A stretch of DNA of 64,000 bases from Bolinopsis microptera. Taxonomy: Eukaryota; Ctenophora; Tentaculata; Lobata; Bolinopsidae. A program made the position numbers and the translations under genes. Location of the stretch: positions 17,623,669 to 17,687,668 of the forward strand of contig NC_087072.1 of assembly GCF_026151205.1 (NCBI RefSeq). The letters are read 5' to 3'. Below, in pieces: positions 37,701-49,700 of the stretch. Position 1 is the stretch's first letter; each line of letters opens with the position of its first letter. The notes under the pieces were generated by a model that was given only the letters and a program-made list of their open reading frames with translations, made no database searches and was not told where the DNA came from.

Positions 37701-40700
37701 TGGGTTCTTTATATAATAGTTCTTTTCACGCTTCTTACTGCACTGGGTATAAGTTTCACTTAACAGTAGTATTGTTGACACCATTTACTGAGCTGTTATT
37801 ATTTTGATTTTATTCGGTGGTCGCCAAAATATGCCGCTTATATCTGAGAATCGGAGTGAGTGGTTAACAAAACCAAATTACATGCATCCCATAGTAGATA
37901 CGGCCGTAAAACTAAGTCTTCGAACTTTATTAGTACGCACATAAATTATTCGTCACTTAATGTTTGTTCACTTAATTTGGGCGATTTTGACGAAAATTGC
38001 ACAATTAAGTGTCGCACAATTGTCTATTTCACAAACCGCACCAAACGCTTAATTGTGCCGGAAGAGCAGGATCAGACCGGGGTGACTTCGAGTATTAACT
38101 CATAAGCTGTCTCGTCTCATTTTAATTTTTCAAACCCAGATGGCACTTAAGCGTATCATCTTGACTCATGTCACTTTTGCACCATCCTCCACCATTCACT
38201 CTGATTTCACCGGCAACCTTCCCCAGGGTTGCCACACCCCAGAGGTAGGCAGAGCATCTCAATGCTATCCTCTCGTGGGCTATCTTGGCCCAACCTCTTT
38301 TTAAAAAAGGGAAAAAAAAGTGTCGCCACAAATTTTGTGTAATAAGGTATAACCAATTATTGTGCTGTTCATTTTCCTTTAGGTTTTTAACAAATTATAA
38401 AGACTGGTACTCTTTTACTAATAGTAATACCCTGTGACTGATAATCTGTGACTTCATTCAAAGTGATTAGGCTCATTTTAGTATTTTCATACTGAAATTA
38501 CACTCCAGCAACTAGATAGCGTTTAAAAATTTCAGATAGCAGGCTTCCATCAATATGGAGCTTCACCAGCTCTTGCCTGTTCTTGAGCGGTTATTAGGAG
38601 GTGTCCGAGGGTAGCACTCTTTCTGTAGTAAATATTACCTGAATACGTTTATACAATATACATGGCCTCAGAATCTAGTATCCACAGAACTTTTCTTATG
38701 TTTAAATTCGTTTTAAATGTGATGAGTATATTGAGCAACAGTACCTCATCGTGCAGACCAATGTTTTACTTTTTTTTGTTGATAAAATATATTTCTTGGA
38801 ACACAATAAGAACAGTTACTGAAATGCAATGATCAAACCAAATAACGACAAAAATTTAAATTTATCATTTACTTCTCAACAGAAAAGATTCCACAGATGG
38901 CATTCTGTGCCATTTCGACAGCTCCATCTAAAGCCTCAGGGAAACCAAGAATATCGAGTAGATCCTGAAGTTTGGTGGTGCACAACTTGTCGTGGCTCCA
39001 AGACTTGAGAGTGTCCCAGATGTCTCCGAACACGCTTCCGTAAGCTTGGAGGGCTGCTGAGTGGACGTCTCTTTTGACCAGGGCATCAGATTCTCCACAG
39101 AATTTGTTCTGGACGTAAGCTACAGCACTGTCCAGTCTGTCGTCAACTCCAAGGATGTCAATGAGCTCTTGAATCTTGGCACCGCAGACAAATTTTGTTC
39201 CATATTCTTTCAGCTGGTTGTAGATCCTCTTGACTGTGTCAATGAAGGAATCTTCCAAGATAAAGTCGACCTCTGAGCTTCGTTTTTGAACAGAGAAGAA
39301 TCCGCAAATTTTGTTTTGTGCCATTTCGACGGCTCCATCTAAAGCTTCAGGGAAACCAAGAAGGTCAAGGAGGTCTTGAAGTTTGGTGGTGCACAGCTTG
39401 TCATGACTATAGGACTTGATCTTTTCCCAGACATCGCTCCAGACTACGGCGTAAGCTTCGAGGGCTTCCAGATGAGAACTGCTTTGAAGACCTTCAGATT
39501 CAGAGCAAAGTTTCTCTTGTACATACTTGACGGCAGGGGCAAGTCGTTTGTCCAGTCCTAGGATGTCAAGAAGATCATTTAGTTTAGCACTGCAGACAAA
39601 ATCTTTACCTTTTCCTTTCAGTTCGCTGTAGATCCTCTTGATGGTTTCAAGGAAAGATTCTTCGAGGATCAAGCTTCCCTCAGAGTTTCTCTTCTGGAGA
39701 GAAAAGATTCCACAGATGGCACTCTGTGCCATTTCGACAGCTCCATCTAAAGCCTCAGGGAAACCAAGAATATCGAGTAGATCCTGAAGTTTGGTGGTGC
39801 ACAACTTGTCGTGGCTCCAAGACTTGAGAGTGTCCCAGATGTCTCCGAACACGCTTCCGTAAGCTTGGAGGGCTGCTGAGTGGACGTCTCTTTTGACCAG
39901 GGCATCAGATTCTCCACAGAGTTTGTTCTGGACGTACGCTACGGCACTGTCCAGTCTGTCATCAACTCCAAGGATGTCCATGAGCTCTTGAATCTTGGCA
40001 CCGCAGACAAATTTTGTTCCATATTCTTTCAGCTGGTTGTAGATCCTCTTGACTGTGTCAATGAAGGAATCTTCCAAGATAAAGTCGACCTCTGAGCTTC
40101 GTTTTTGAGCAGAGAAGAATCCGCAAATTTTGTTTTGTGCCATTTCGACGGCTCCATCTAAAGCTTCAGGGAAACCAAGAAGGTCAAGGAGGTCTTGAAG
40201 TTTGGTGGTGCACAGCTTGTCATGACTATAGGACTTGATCTTTTCCCAGACATCGCTCCAGACTACGGCGTAAGCTTCGAGGGCTTCCAGATGAGAACTG
40301 CTTTGAAGACCTTCAGATTCAGAGCACAGTTTGTTTTGTACATACTTGACAGCAGGGGCAAGTCGTTTGTCCAGTCCTAGGATTTCAAGAAGATCATTTA
40401 GTTTAGCACTGCAGACAAAATCTTTACCTTTTCCTTTCAATTCACTGTAGATCCTCTTGATGGCATCCACGAAAGATTCCTCCAAGATAAGGTCGATTTC
40501 TGAGCTTCTCTTTACCACATCAGAACTTCCGCAAATCCATCCTTGAACCATGTTTACGGCTCCATCAAGTCTGTCATCGACTCCAAAGAGGTCCAGAAGA
40601 TCATGAAGACTGGATCCACAGATGAGGTCTTTTCCGTAGGCTTTAGCAAGAGCGTAGATCCTCTTAACTTCATCAGTGAAGCCCTGGAGAGCAGCATCAT

Positions 40701-43700
40701 GAAGGTGAGGGTTGAACATTAGGGCTTCAGGCTCGCCACAAAGCCATTGCTGGGCAAGTTCCACAGCTCCATCAAGTTTTTCAGGAAGTCCTAATATGTC
40801 AAGTAGTTCCTGGAGCTTGGCACTGCAGACAAAGTCAGAGCCTCTTTCCACAAACTGGTCGTAGATCTTCCTAACAGTAGCGAGGAAGTCAGCGATTGAC
40901 TCGAGCTCCTGCTGGTGAGTCAGAGAGACAGGTTTAGCCGTGGAGACGGCAAAGAGTGCCAAAAGAGTCAGGAACAGCTTCATTTCTAAAGTTGTTGTTC
41001 AGTACTGGTTGAAAGTGGGATGAGCAGAGCAGCTTGCCAGGGGGTTATATACTGACCTATCATTGGAACAGCTGCTATCTTCAGCATTTGATAAGGGCGG
41101 TACAACAATCATAATCTTTTGTTATCAAGGTTTCTAAGGCTTCAAAGATTTGCATTGTCTCGATTCACAGGGGCACCTGTCCTAGTAGCTAACCCTTTGT
41201 TTTAAATCAAACTGGTTTAAAACTATGTTGTTTAATACGGTTAAAATGTTTTATGGCAGATGTTAGGCCAGTTAATCTGCAATTATATTCAACTCATTAT
41301 ATTATCTACAGTTCGATGATTTTGAGAAATATTAAAATTTAATCCTGAATGATAAACAAGTACGAGGTAAAATTTCCTTAATCTAGGCGGTACTTTGTCA
41401 ACTTTGATAGCAACGGATGGTTATTGAAGAATTGGGTTATTCGATGTATTTAGTTTATACAGGATGGAAGGCCGAAGGTAGCATATCAATGCTCTTATTT
41501 TGATAAAATTTAAACTCCAGGTGTCAAAATACTGTTAACATTATACCCTCATCTAAGATGAAGATGGAGGGGTAAGAATTATCACTATTATTCTGTTGTT
41601 TTCTGACAAATGTGCTTAAAAACCATTTTAAATAATTCAGATTCAGCAATCTTCCCATCTATTATAAGCTGAGAGGGATGAAGCAACGTCTCTTTCATAA
41701 TCAGCACAGAGGGATTCGGCACTTTTAACAACACAGTCTGGTGCCATGCACAAATAACTTCCCCAACTAATTCAGGACTTTCTGATGATTTTCCGTTTAT
41801 CAAAACTTTTTTGGGTAATCTAGCTTAAATCATGTCTTAATCCATCCACTAATTGATTATTGAAGAAAAATTCAGTCAAAACCGTAAAATTTGTGTAGGA
41901 GAAATCTGAAATTTGAAATCTGAAAATGTACCATTTACAACATTTTAATTCCGTCAAAGTTTTTTCCGGATATACAACTTACAGTACTTTGATAGCGACT
42001 TGTGTTACTCTCACCGACCTCACTGATTGGTCACTATTAAAACAAATTCAGCCTAAACCGCGAAATTTCGGTCAAGGAGACGGCAGAAAAGGTTTTCTTG
42101 TTGTTTACCGGACGGTGCCGGTAATGACCAATTTACAAAAAAAGTTATATACAAATAATATTATGATTAAAGAACTGCACCCCAATTTCAGTAGTCTGAA
42201 AACGTGGTAAATCAAAAAAGTTCGCTGCTTACATGTCAAAATAAATTTTATATCTCAAAGACTTTCATGGAAAATAAAATGTGAAATATTATCTCAGTGA
42301 ATCTTCTAACATCACATTAACCGAGTCCTCAAAATATAAACAAAAAGTTTCTCATGAACAGTTTTCAAGATAATTTATTTGTCCACACTACACACTTTGC
42401 CTCCTTTGATGAAGTGTCTTTTGTTTGGCTCGTCTTTCGATCTCTTTTTGCGTTCTAAAACAAGTTGTTGCTGCTCGGCACGTTCCTCTGGAGACCTATC
42501 TTGACTGATAAAGACTTTACCAAAACGTTCAGAGCTACGGAGATGCCTTGCTCTAACAAAAAACTGCTGCACGATTGTGGAGCTCGTCAAAGTCACCTTA
42601 ACAGGTCTTTCAGCCACTTGTTTCTTATCCTTGGGTTCATTCAAACCAATTCTGCTAGCTTCTATTTTTGGCTTTTCACCAAGTTCCAACAACACTTGAC
42701 CGGCCTTGTCACATAACAGCTCACCTTTCTCTTCTTTAAGACCAAATATCATTAGATTCCGACTTCGGTCTCCTTCTGCCACAAAATACTTACTGACATT
42801 CTTTAAGATTTTTCTATCCGAATCCAACAAAGGACCTACTGCTGAGGTTTTTGATTCCTTTACCGCGGCGCTGTAAGTATTCAATTCTGATTTCACAGTA
42901 TCCTCAACAGATGCTACAGTCTACACCCACAGATTTCAAGTCTTCAAGCTGTTTGTTTTTGGAAACTAGCAGCTCTTTCTGCAGATCAACTATTGTCCCT
43001 TGACTGTAAATTACATCGGAGTGCAATTTCTGATAATATTTCTCCAGCTGATCAATGTACAACGATTGTCTATTCATAATTTTTAACGCAGCATCAAGAC
43101 TCCTAGACATGACTTGGTTGGGCGACATCTGTCCGACAGCGACATCTGTCCGACTCAGAAAATAGGTTATTCGGACAATAGTTTGTGCCGGATCCTACTG
43201 TACGATTTTCTTGAAACTTTCCATAAAGTATGGTGGTTATAGGACGGATAATCTGTGTAAGTTTGAGCGAGTTTCTATGTGCCAAATTTGAGATATCACC
43301 TTAAACACACAAAATATCTCCAATTCGGTGGTTTGCAGTGGTTCCAAGGCATATATCTGGAGATCCAACGATACGATTTTCTTGAAACTTTCTAGATAGT
43401 AAGATAGCTTTAAGACAAATAATTTGTGCAAGTTTGGGTGAATTTCTATGTGCCAAATTTGAGATATCACTTCAAACACAAGAAAATGGTGCTGTCGGAC
43501 AGATGTCGCTGTTGGACAGATGTCGTGTTACCACATGACTTCCCTGGAGATTTCTCTTTTACCACTGAAACTTTGAGCTGTACACGCGTTAACATGATCT
43601 GCCTTAGCCAGCCTGAGATTACCCCGGATCCATTCAGCTCCATCATCTCTCACTTCATCAAGCTTATAAGCCACGTATTTCTCCAATTTATACATCACAA

Positions 43701-46700
43701 AACCACGCCATCGGTAAATCAAGCAGGTCTTGTCAACGTAGTGATAAGTAACAGATAAGCGAGCAACAACGTATTGAAAAGTGTAATTACTGAACTGAAA
43801 AGTGTAACTACTGAACTGAAAAATCTTACAAAATCTCTTTTTCTATTCTGATCATTTTCCGTTAATCAAAGTTTTTTTTGAGAATAGAACTTTCAGAATC
43901 TCGATCGTGTCTTGTGCTATCCTCGGTGACCTTGCTCAATGGTCATTCAAGAAAAATTAAGTCAAAACATTGAAATTTGGGTCATGTAAAGCTGAAATCT
44001 GAAAATGTCCCACCGGTATATTCAGCCTCCAGTTCATATATCGTGACTTTTGTCACTCACACTGAAATTTTGGTCAAGGAACCGGCAGAAAGCTCTTGGG
44101 GGAATGCACATTATACAAAGTTTCGCGTGATCTGGTTCTTAAATAGCATGTAAAGCGTCTAAGATGCCCCATTAGGAGCCTTTTATGCACGTATTATGTC
44201 GTAATCTTTATAATGACACGATATTTTGTTATATTCAGCTGGCAATTCTTGAGGGGTATTGCGTATTAATTCTTGATACACATGGTACTCTTGATACACG
44301 TATATTATTCGCGGCTACAAACTAAACCGACATATTTGTAGATTATTTTAATCGGTCAAAATGATCACCTTCTCTTTAAGATTGTTACGTTAAGAGTTAA
44401 GAGTTAAAAGTAACTAATAAGGGGCAAACTGAAATAATATATATTATTGCTATTTTATTCTGAACTTAGTGTACATTCAAAGTGATTAAGTGATAAGGCT
44501 CATAGAACAAGAACGTCCATACTAAATTTGACTTCATTAACTAGATAGCATTTAAAATCTCAAACGATAGGCTTCCATCAATATTTGACATCCGTTATGG
44601 CCTTCTAACTCTTTTAACTTGATTCCGACGCGGGAAATCTTTAGAGCTACAGATTCTGAAATGTCTTTATACAATATACATGGCCTGTCTCACAATCTAG
44701 TATCCACAGAACTTTTATTATATTTAAATTCATTTTAAATGTGATGGATCTATTGCACAGTCATTTTTTCGTGTAATGAATGTTTTATTTTTGTTGGTCG
44801 ATAGAATACATTTTTTGGAACACATTAAAAACATTTACTAAAATGCAATGATCAAACCAAATAAACAAATTTTAATTATATTTTTCTTCTTTTCGTCTTT
44901 CTTTAGACGCAGAACCAGTCGACTGCGATTTCAACAGCCCAAACCATGGTTTCGGGTAACCTTAGAGAGGTGAGAAGTTCAGGGATACCAGCATTGCAAA
45001 CCTTGGACTGTCCTAGGGTATAGAACTGCTCCAATACGCCCATGATAGTATCAATGAATCCTTGCAGAGCAGCGGTGTGCTTCACCATGAGAGCGGAGCT
45101 AAGAGCTGCACGACCACAGATCATTTCCTGGGCAATCTCAACAGCACCATCAAAGTCATCAGGTACTCCAAGAATGTTCATCAGTGTTTGGAGACCTGAG
45201 CTGCAGACAAACGCCTTCAAGTAGGGCCTCAGTCTTTCGTAGATATCTTTGACAGTGTCTTTGAAGGCTCCAACCGCTTGCTGATACATCACTGGGGTTA
45301 TCTTGATATCTCTCTTCTTAACAGAGAAGATTCCACAGATGGCACTCTGTGCCATTTCGACAGCTCCATCTAAAGCCTCAGGGAAACCAAGAATATCGAG
45401 TAGATCCTGAAGTTTGGTGGTGCACAACTTGTCGTGGCTCCAAGACTTGAGAGTGTCCCAGATGTCTCCGAACACGCTTCCGTAAGCTTGGAGGGCTGCT
45501 GAGTGGACGTCTCTTTTGACCAGGGCATCAGATTCTCCACAGAATTTGTTCTGGACGTACGCTACGGCACTGTCCAGTCTGTCGTCAACTCCAAGGATGT
45601 CCATGAGCTCTTGAATCTTGGCACCGCAGACAAATTTTGTTCCACATTCTTTCAGCTGGTTGTAGATCCTCTTGACTGTGTCAATGAAGGAATCTTCCAA
45701 GATAAAGTCGACTTCTGAGCTTCTTTTTTTAACAGAGAAGAATCCACAAATTTTATTCTGTGCCATTTCGACGGCCCCATCTAAAGCATTAGGGAAACCA
45801 AGAATATCGAGAAGATCCTGAAGTTTGGTGGTGCACAGCTTGTCATGACTGTAGGACTTGATCTTTTCCCAGACATCGCTCCAGACTACGGCGTAAGCTT
45901 CGAGGGCTTCCAGATGAGAACTGCTTTGAAGACCTTCAGATTCAGAGCACAGTTTGTTTTGTACATACTTGACGGCAGGGGCAAGTCGTTCGTCCAGTCC
46001 TAGGATTTCAAGAAGAACGTTGAGCTTTGCACTGCAGACGAAATCTTTACCCTTTCCTTTCAGTTCGCTGTAGATCCTCTTGATGGCATCCAAGAAAGTT
46101 TCCTCCAAGATCAGGTCGACTTCTGAGCTTCTCTTTACCACATCAGAACTTCCGCAAATCCATCCTTGAACCATCTTTACGGCTCCATCAAGTCTGTCAT
46201 CGACTCCAAAGAGGTCCAGAAGATCATGAAGACTGGATCCACAGATGAGGTCTTTTCCGTAGGCTTTAGCTAGAGCGTAGATCCTCTTAACTTCATCAGT
46301 GAAGCCCTGGAGAGCAGCATCATGAAGGTGAGGGTTGAACATTAGGGCTTCAGGCTCGCCACAAAGCCATTGCTGGGCAAGTTCCACAGCACCATCAAGT
46401 TTTTCAGGGAGTCCTAAAATGTCAAGTAGTTCCTGGAGCTTGGCACTGCAGACAAAGTCAGAGCCTCTTTCCACAAACTGGTCGTAGATCTTCCTAACAG
46501 TAGCGAGGAAGTCAGCGATTGACTCGAGCTCCTGCTGGTGAGTCAGAGAGACAGGTGTAGCCGTGGAGACGGCAAAGAGTGCCAAAAGAGTCAGGAACAG
46601 CTTCATCTCTAAAGTTGTTGTTCAGTACTGGTTGAAAGTGTGATGAGCAGAGCAGTTTGCTGGTGGCTTATATAATTCTCACTTCTTGTAACAGCTGTTT

Positions 46701-49700
46701 TTCCCGCACGGTTAATTAGGGGGTTAAACAATCAAACTTATCAATTATCAGCTCTTCTCTCGGACGGTGTCACAAATGCTGGCTCAGTCGCTTTGTTGTA
46801 CAGTTTTAGGTGCACCGGTCTGATGGAGGAGGACTAAGTTGTGCTTTGTTCAGGAACAAATGTCCGTTGAGAATCGTTGGAGTACATTGTTTAAAATCAC
46901 TTGCTCCATAGTCTCTATTCTTTTCCTTCCACAACGTAGCGACCAGAGTTAAATTGATCGGCCGAGTTTATGGCAATCTAAAGATCATTACAATCAAATA
47001 CACAGATTTTCAAACATTAGGAAGATAAAGTGCAGCACAGATTAGCGGTGCAACTATATTTCAAATAATCCATGGTACTAACACAACACAAAATGATTTA
47101 GATGCCTTTCTGTGCTATTTATAGAAAGTGATCTCCATTCCTATTTGACAGTGATTGAAATTATGGTTGTACAGTAAAACCCCGATTCACCGCACGATTT
47201 GGGGAAAGAAAATAGTACTTTTGGCCCACCCTGTATGTCAAACTGGGGTTATGGTTTTAATCACAGCCGAACCACGGTTTTCCCTCAGCACAGTTCTGGT
47301 TGCTAATTTAGGGTTATTGTTGACTAGCATTAAGATAAAAAATAGATAAATGAACTAACAAGCCTGACTAATGACTAGGAAGAGTCTGTACGCAGGTTGG
47401 AAATTGTTGATTTATATAATACTACTTGAACAATACTAATTTAACATTTTCCCACCACCCTCAGGGCGATGGATAAGTTCAGTAGCTGGGCTGATAGAAG
47501 CTTGAACGGGGAGAAGTTGCTAATGTATACTCTGTGGAAAGATCTCAAGTCTTACTTCGAGATCAACAAACAGAGTAACAAGCACCTGAGAAGTTTGCAA
47601 GCTGAGCATATCCACAGGACTCATTTCCTGATGAAAGACAAAAAGTGGGTTTTCAGCACAGTCCGTACTTTTGATTCTTGTTGATTAAAAACAGACTTTT
47701 CCAATTTCTTAAGCATACTCTTACTATTACACATACTCTATAAATTTTAAAAAGTATTCCGAGCTAAATTGTACATGTCAGTATTGCCAGGCCCTACAAT
47801 TTCCCTCAAGACCTTTCCTCGAGGATGAGTCGAGAGCAGACTGCTCGGCCCACATCTCCTCTTCTAACCAAGACGATGAGTTTCTGTGGGGGAACCGTCG
47901 AGAAAGTCTTTGAAGAGTTTGTCCAGGTTTAAATTTTACTTATACAATAAAATATAGCCTTAAATCTTTGTTTTATACCGCTTTACATGTAACTTTCAAC
48001 AAATGTAACTTTTAACCAATGTTACTTTTAACCAATGTAACTTTTAACTAATCTAAAGTTTTATCTTGCAGACGTTGCCGCTGGCTCAAGCAGCTCTGAG
48101 AAGAAGGAACACCTCAGATGATATGAACTCAAGTATCAGTCAGCAATCATTTGCTATTGGTGGTGGTGGTAGACGACGAGGACGTGGAACTAAGAGCAAA
48201 AAGGTAAGAGTTAGATGTCAGATCTATTACTCTATTAGCACTTAAAGAGGTAAATTAGAGGTAAATTACAAATGAGGTGCAAAGTCATCAAATTAACCAC
48301 TTTTAGAGTATAAGAGATATAGAGCTAATAGCCTGGCAGATTGGCTGAGTTTATTTATTAGATCTTTTTGCTGAGCGAGCCTGAGGCTCACCCAATGTAA
48401 CAATCAACCTAATATCGTAGTAGTAGCTGTTTCTCCCCACTGATCGGACATTTAAAATGTTTGCGGTCATATTTACTGAGATTTGTGCGATTAACCTAAT
48501 TAAATAATCAGTAATTTCATTGGTCAGTTTGTTTTTCCAACTCAGTGTTAAGTTAAAAGAATTAGCAGGAAGCATACCACTTTGTTCTGATTAGCCGGTG
48601 ATTTTTAAAGCCAATATCCTTCAATTGTGATCACGCACAAATATTGATTTTTTACGAGCTCAGTAAGTCTTTGCCTATTAAAGGAAAATATTGATCAGTA
48701 CTTTTTGCCACCACCAGCTTCTTTAAACAGGTGTTTTAACTTAAACAATTCTTAATTTTTCTAGCGATTTCATTATCAGACGGGTGCACTACGGCTGACT
48801 TGCCACAATTCACATGTAGTTTCCAAATGTAGTTTAAAATTTCTACTACCCACTGTATCACTTTGCCGCATGTTAAGACCTTTTCTCGTGGTAGTATGGC
48901 ACGCGCGATCGCCGAACGTATTGTTATTGACTGAAATCCTTGACCAAGCGCCCAGTAAGATGTAAATTTTAGCCGCGCATAAGGCGCGCGCGACAAGGTG
49001 TGCCAGTTTATTCGGTCCCCTGGAGATTTTCACAAGCATAATCTGATAAACATTTCTGAAAACTAATGAAATGTTCTACAAGTAGTGATGTACAGCAAAC
49101 TGTAGTGAGAGGAAAAATAACTTAACAGAGTGTTTTTTTCGACAACACCTTCAAAACGCTCTCAAAGATGCGGATGCCTTCTTATTCTATCTTATCTATT
49201 CTATTCCCAGTGGCGTTACCATTTGGGCATTTGGCGCCCCCGCTGAAATTTTGGGCACCTATTTCTTAAAGGTCAGGAAGGGTAAAGGTTAGTGTTAGGG
49301 TTCGGTTATATTTCGGACAAGAGTCGCCCAATTGTCCGCAGTTAGCATTATTCGAGGTTTTTGTACTCCTAAAATAACTTTATGAGGTCAAATTGACTGT
49401 TTTAGCTAAAATTTTTTAGTTGCCATACTTGCCCACAGCTTTTACGTAGACTTTATGTTCATAAACTTTCTAAAAATTAGAAACTTTTCTCAAAATATAA
49501 AAATTACTCCATCAGAGGTTACCGTGATTGAGTCTACTCCGTCATTTTTAATAACTTGTCTTCTTAAACCTGTCTAAGTCTCACTAGAGTCTGTCATAGT
49601 ACCTTTACTCCCATAACCACTTATCAGAGAATCACAACGGAATCAAGATTTTGTTCGGAAACGTTAACATTTACTGGAAGCAGACTATAAATCTTTGTGC

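Noticed and set aside
43237-43479. 80-residue frame with a duplicated VISQIWHIE string
   Set aside because: It lies inside the 417-bp insertion and reflects its internal tandem duplication.
31784-46606. Saposin family or nematode ABA-1-type polyprotein allergen
   Set aside because: Each domain has only two Cys at X28, whereas saposins have six in a fixed pattern and ABA-1 units are longer with wider Cys spacing. The analogy of a cut polyprotein remains.
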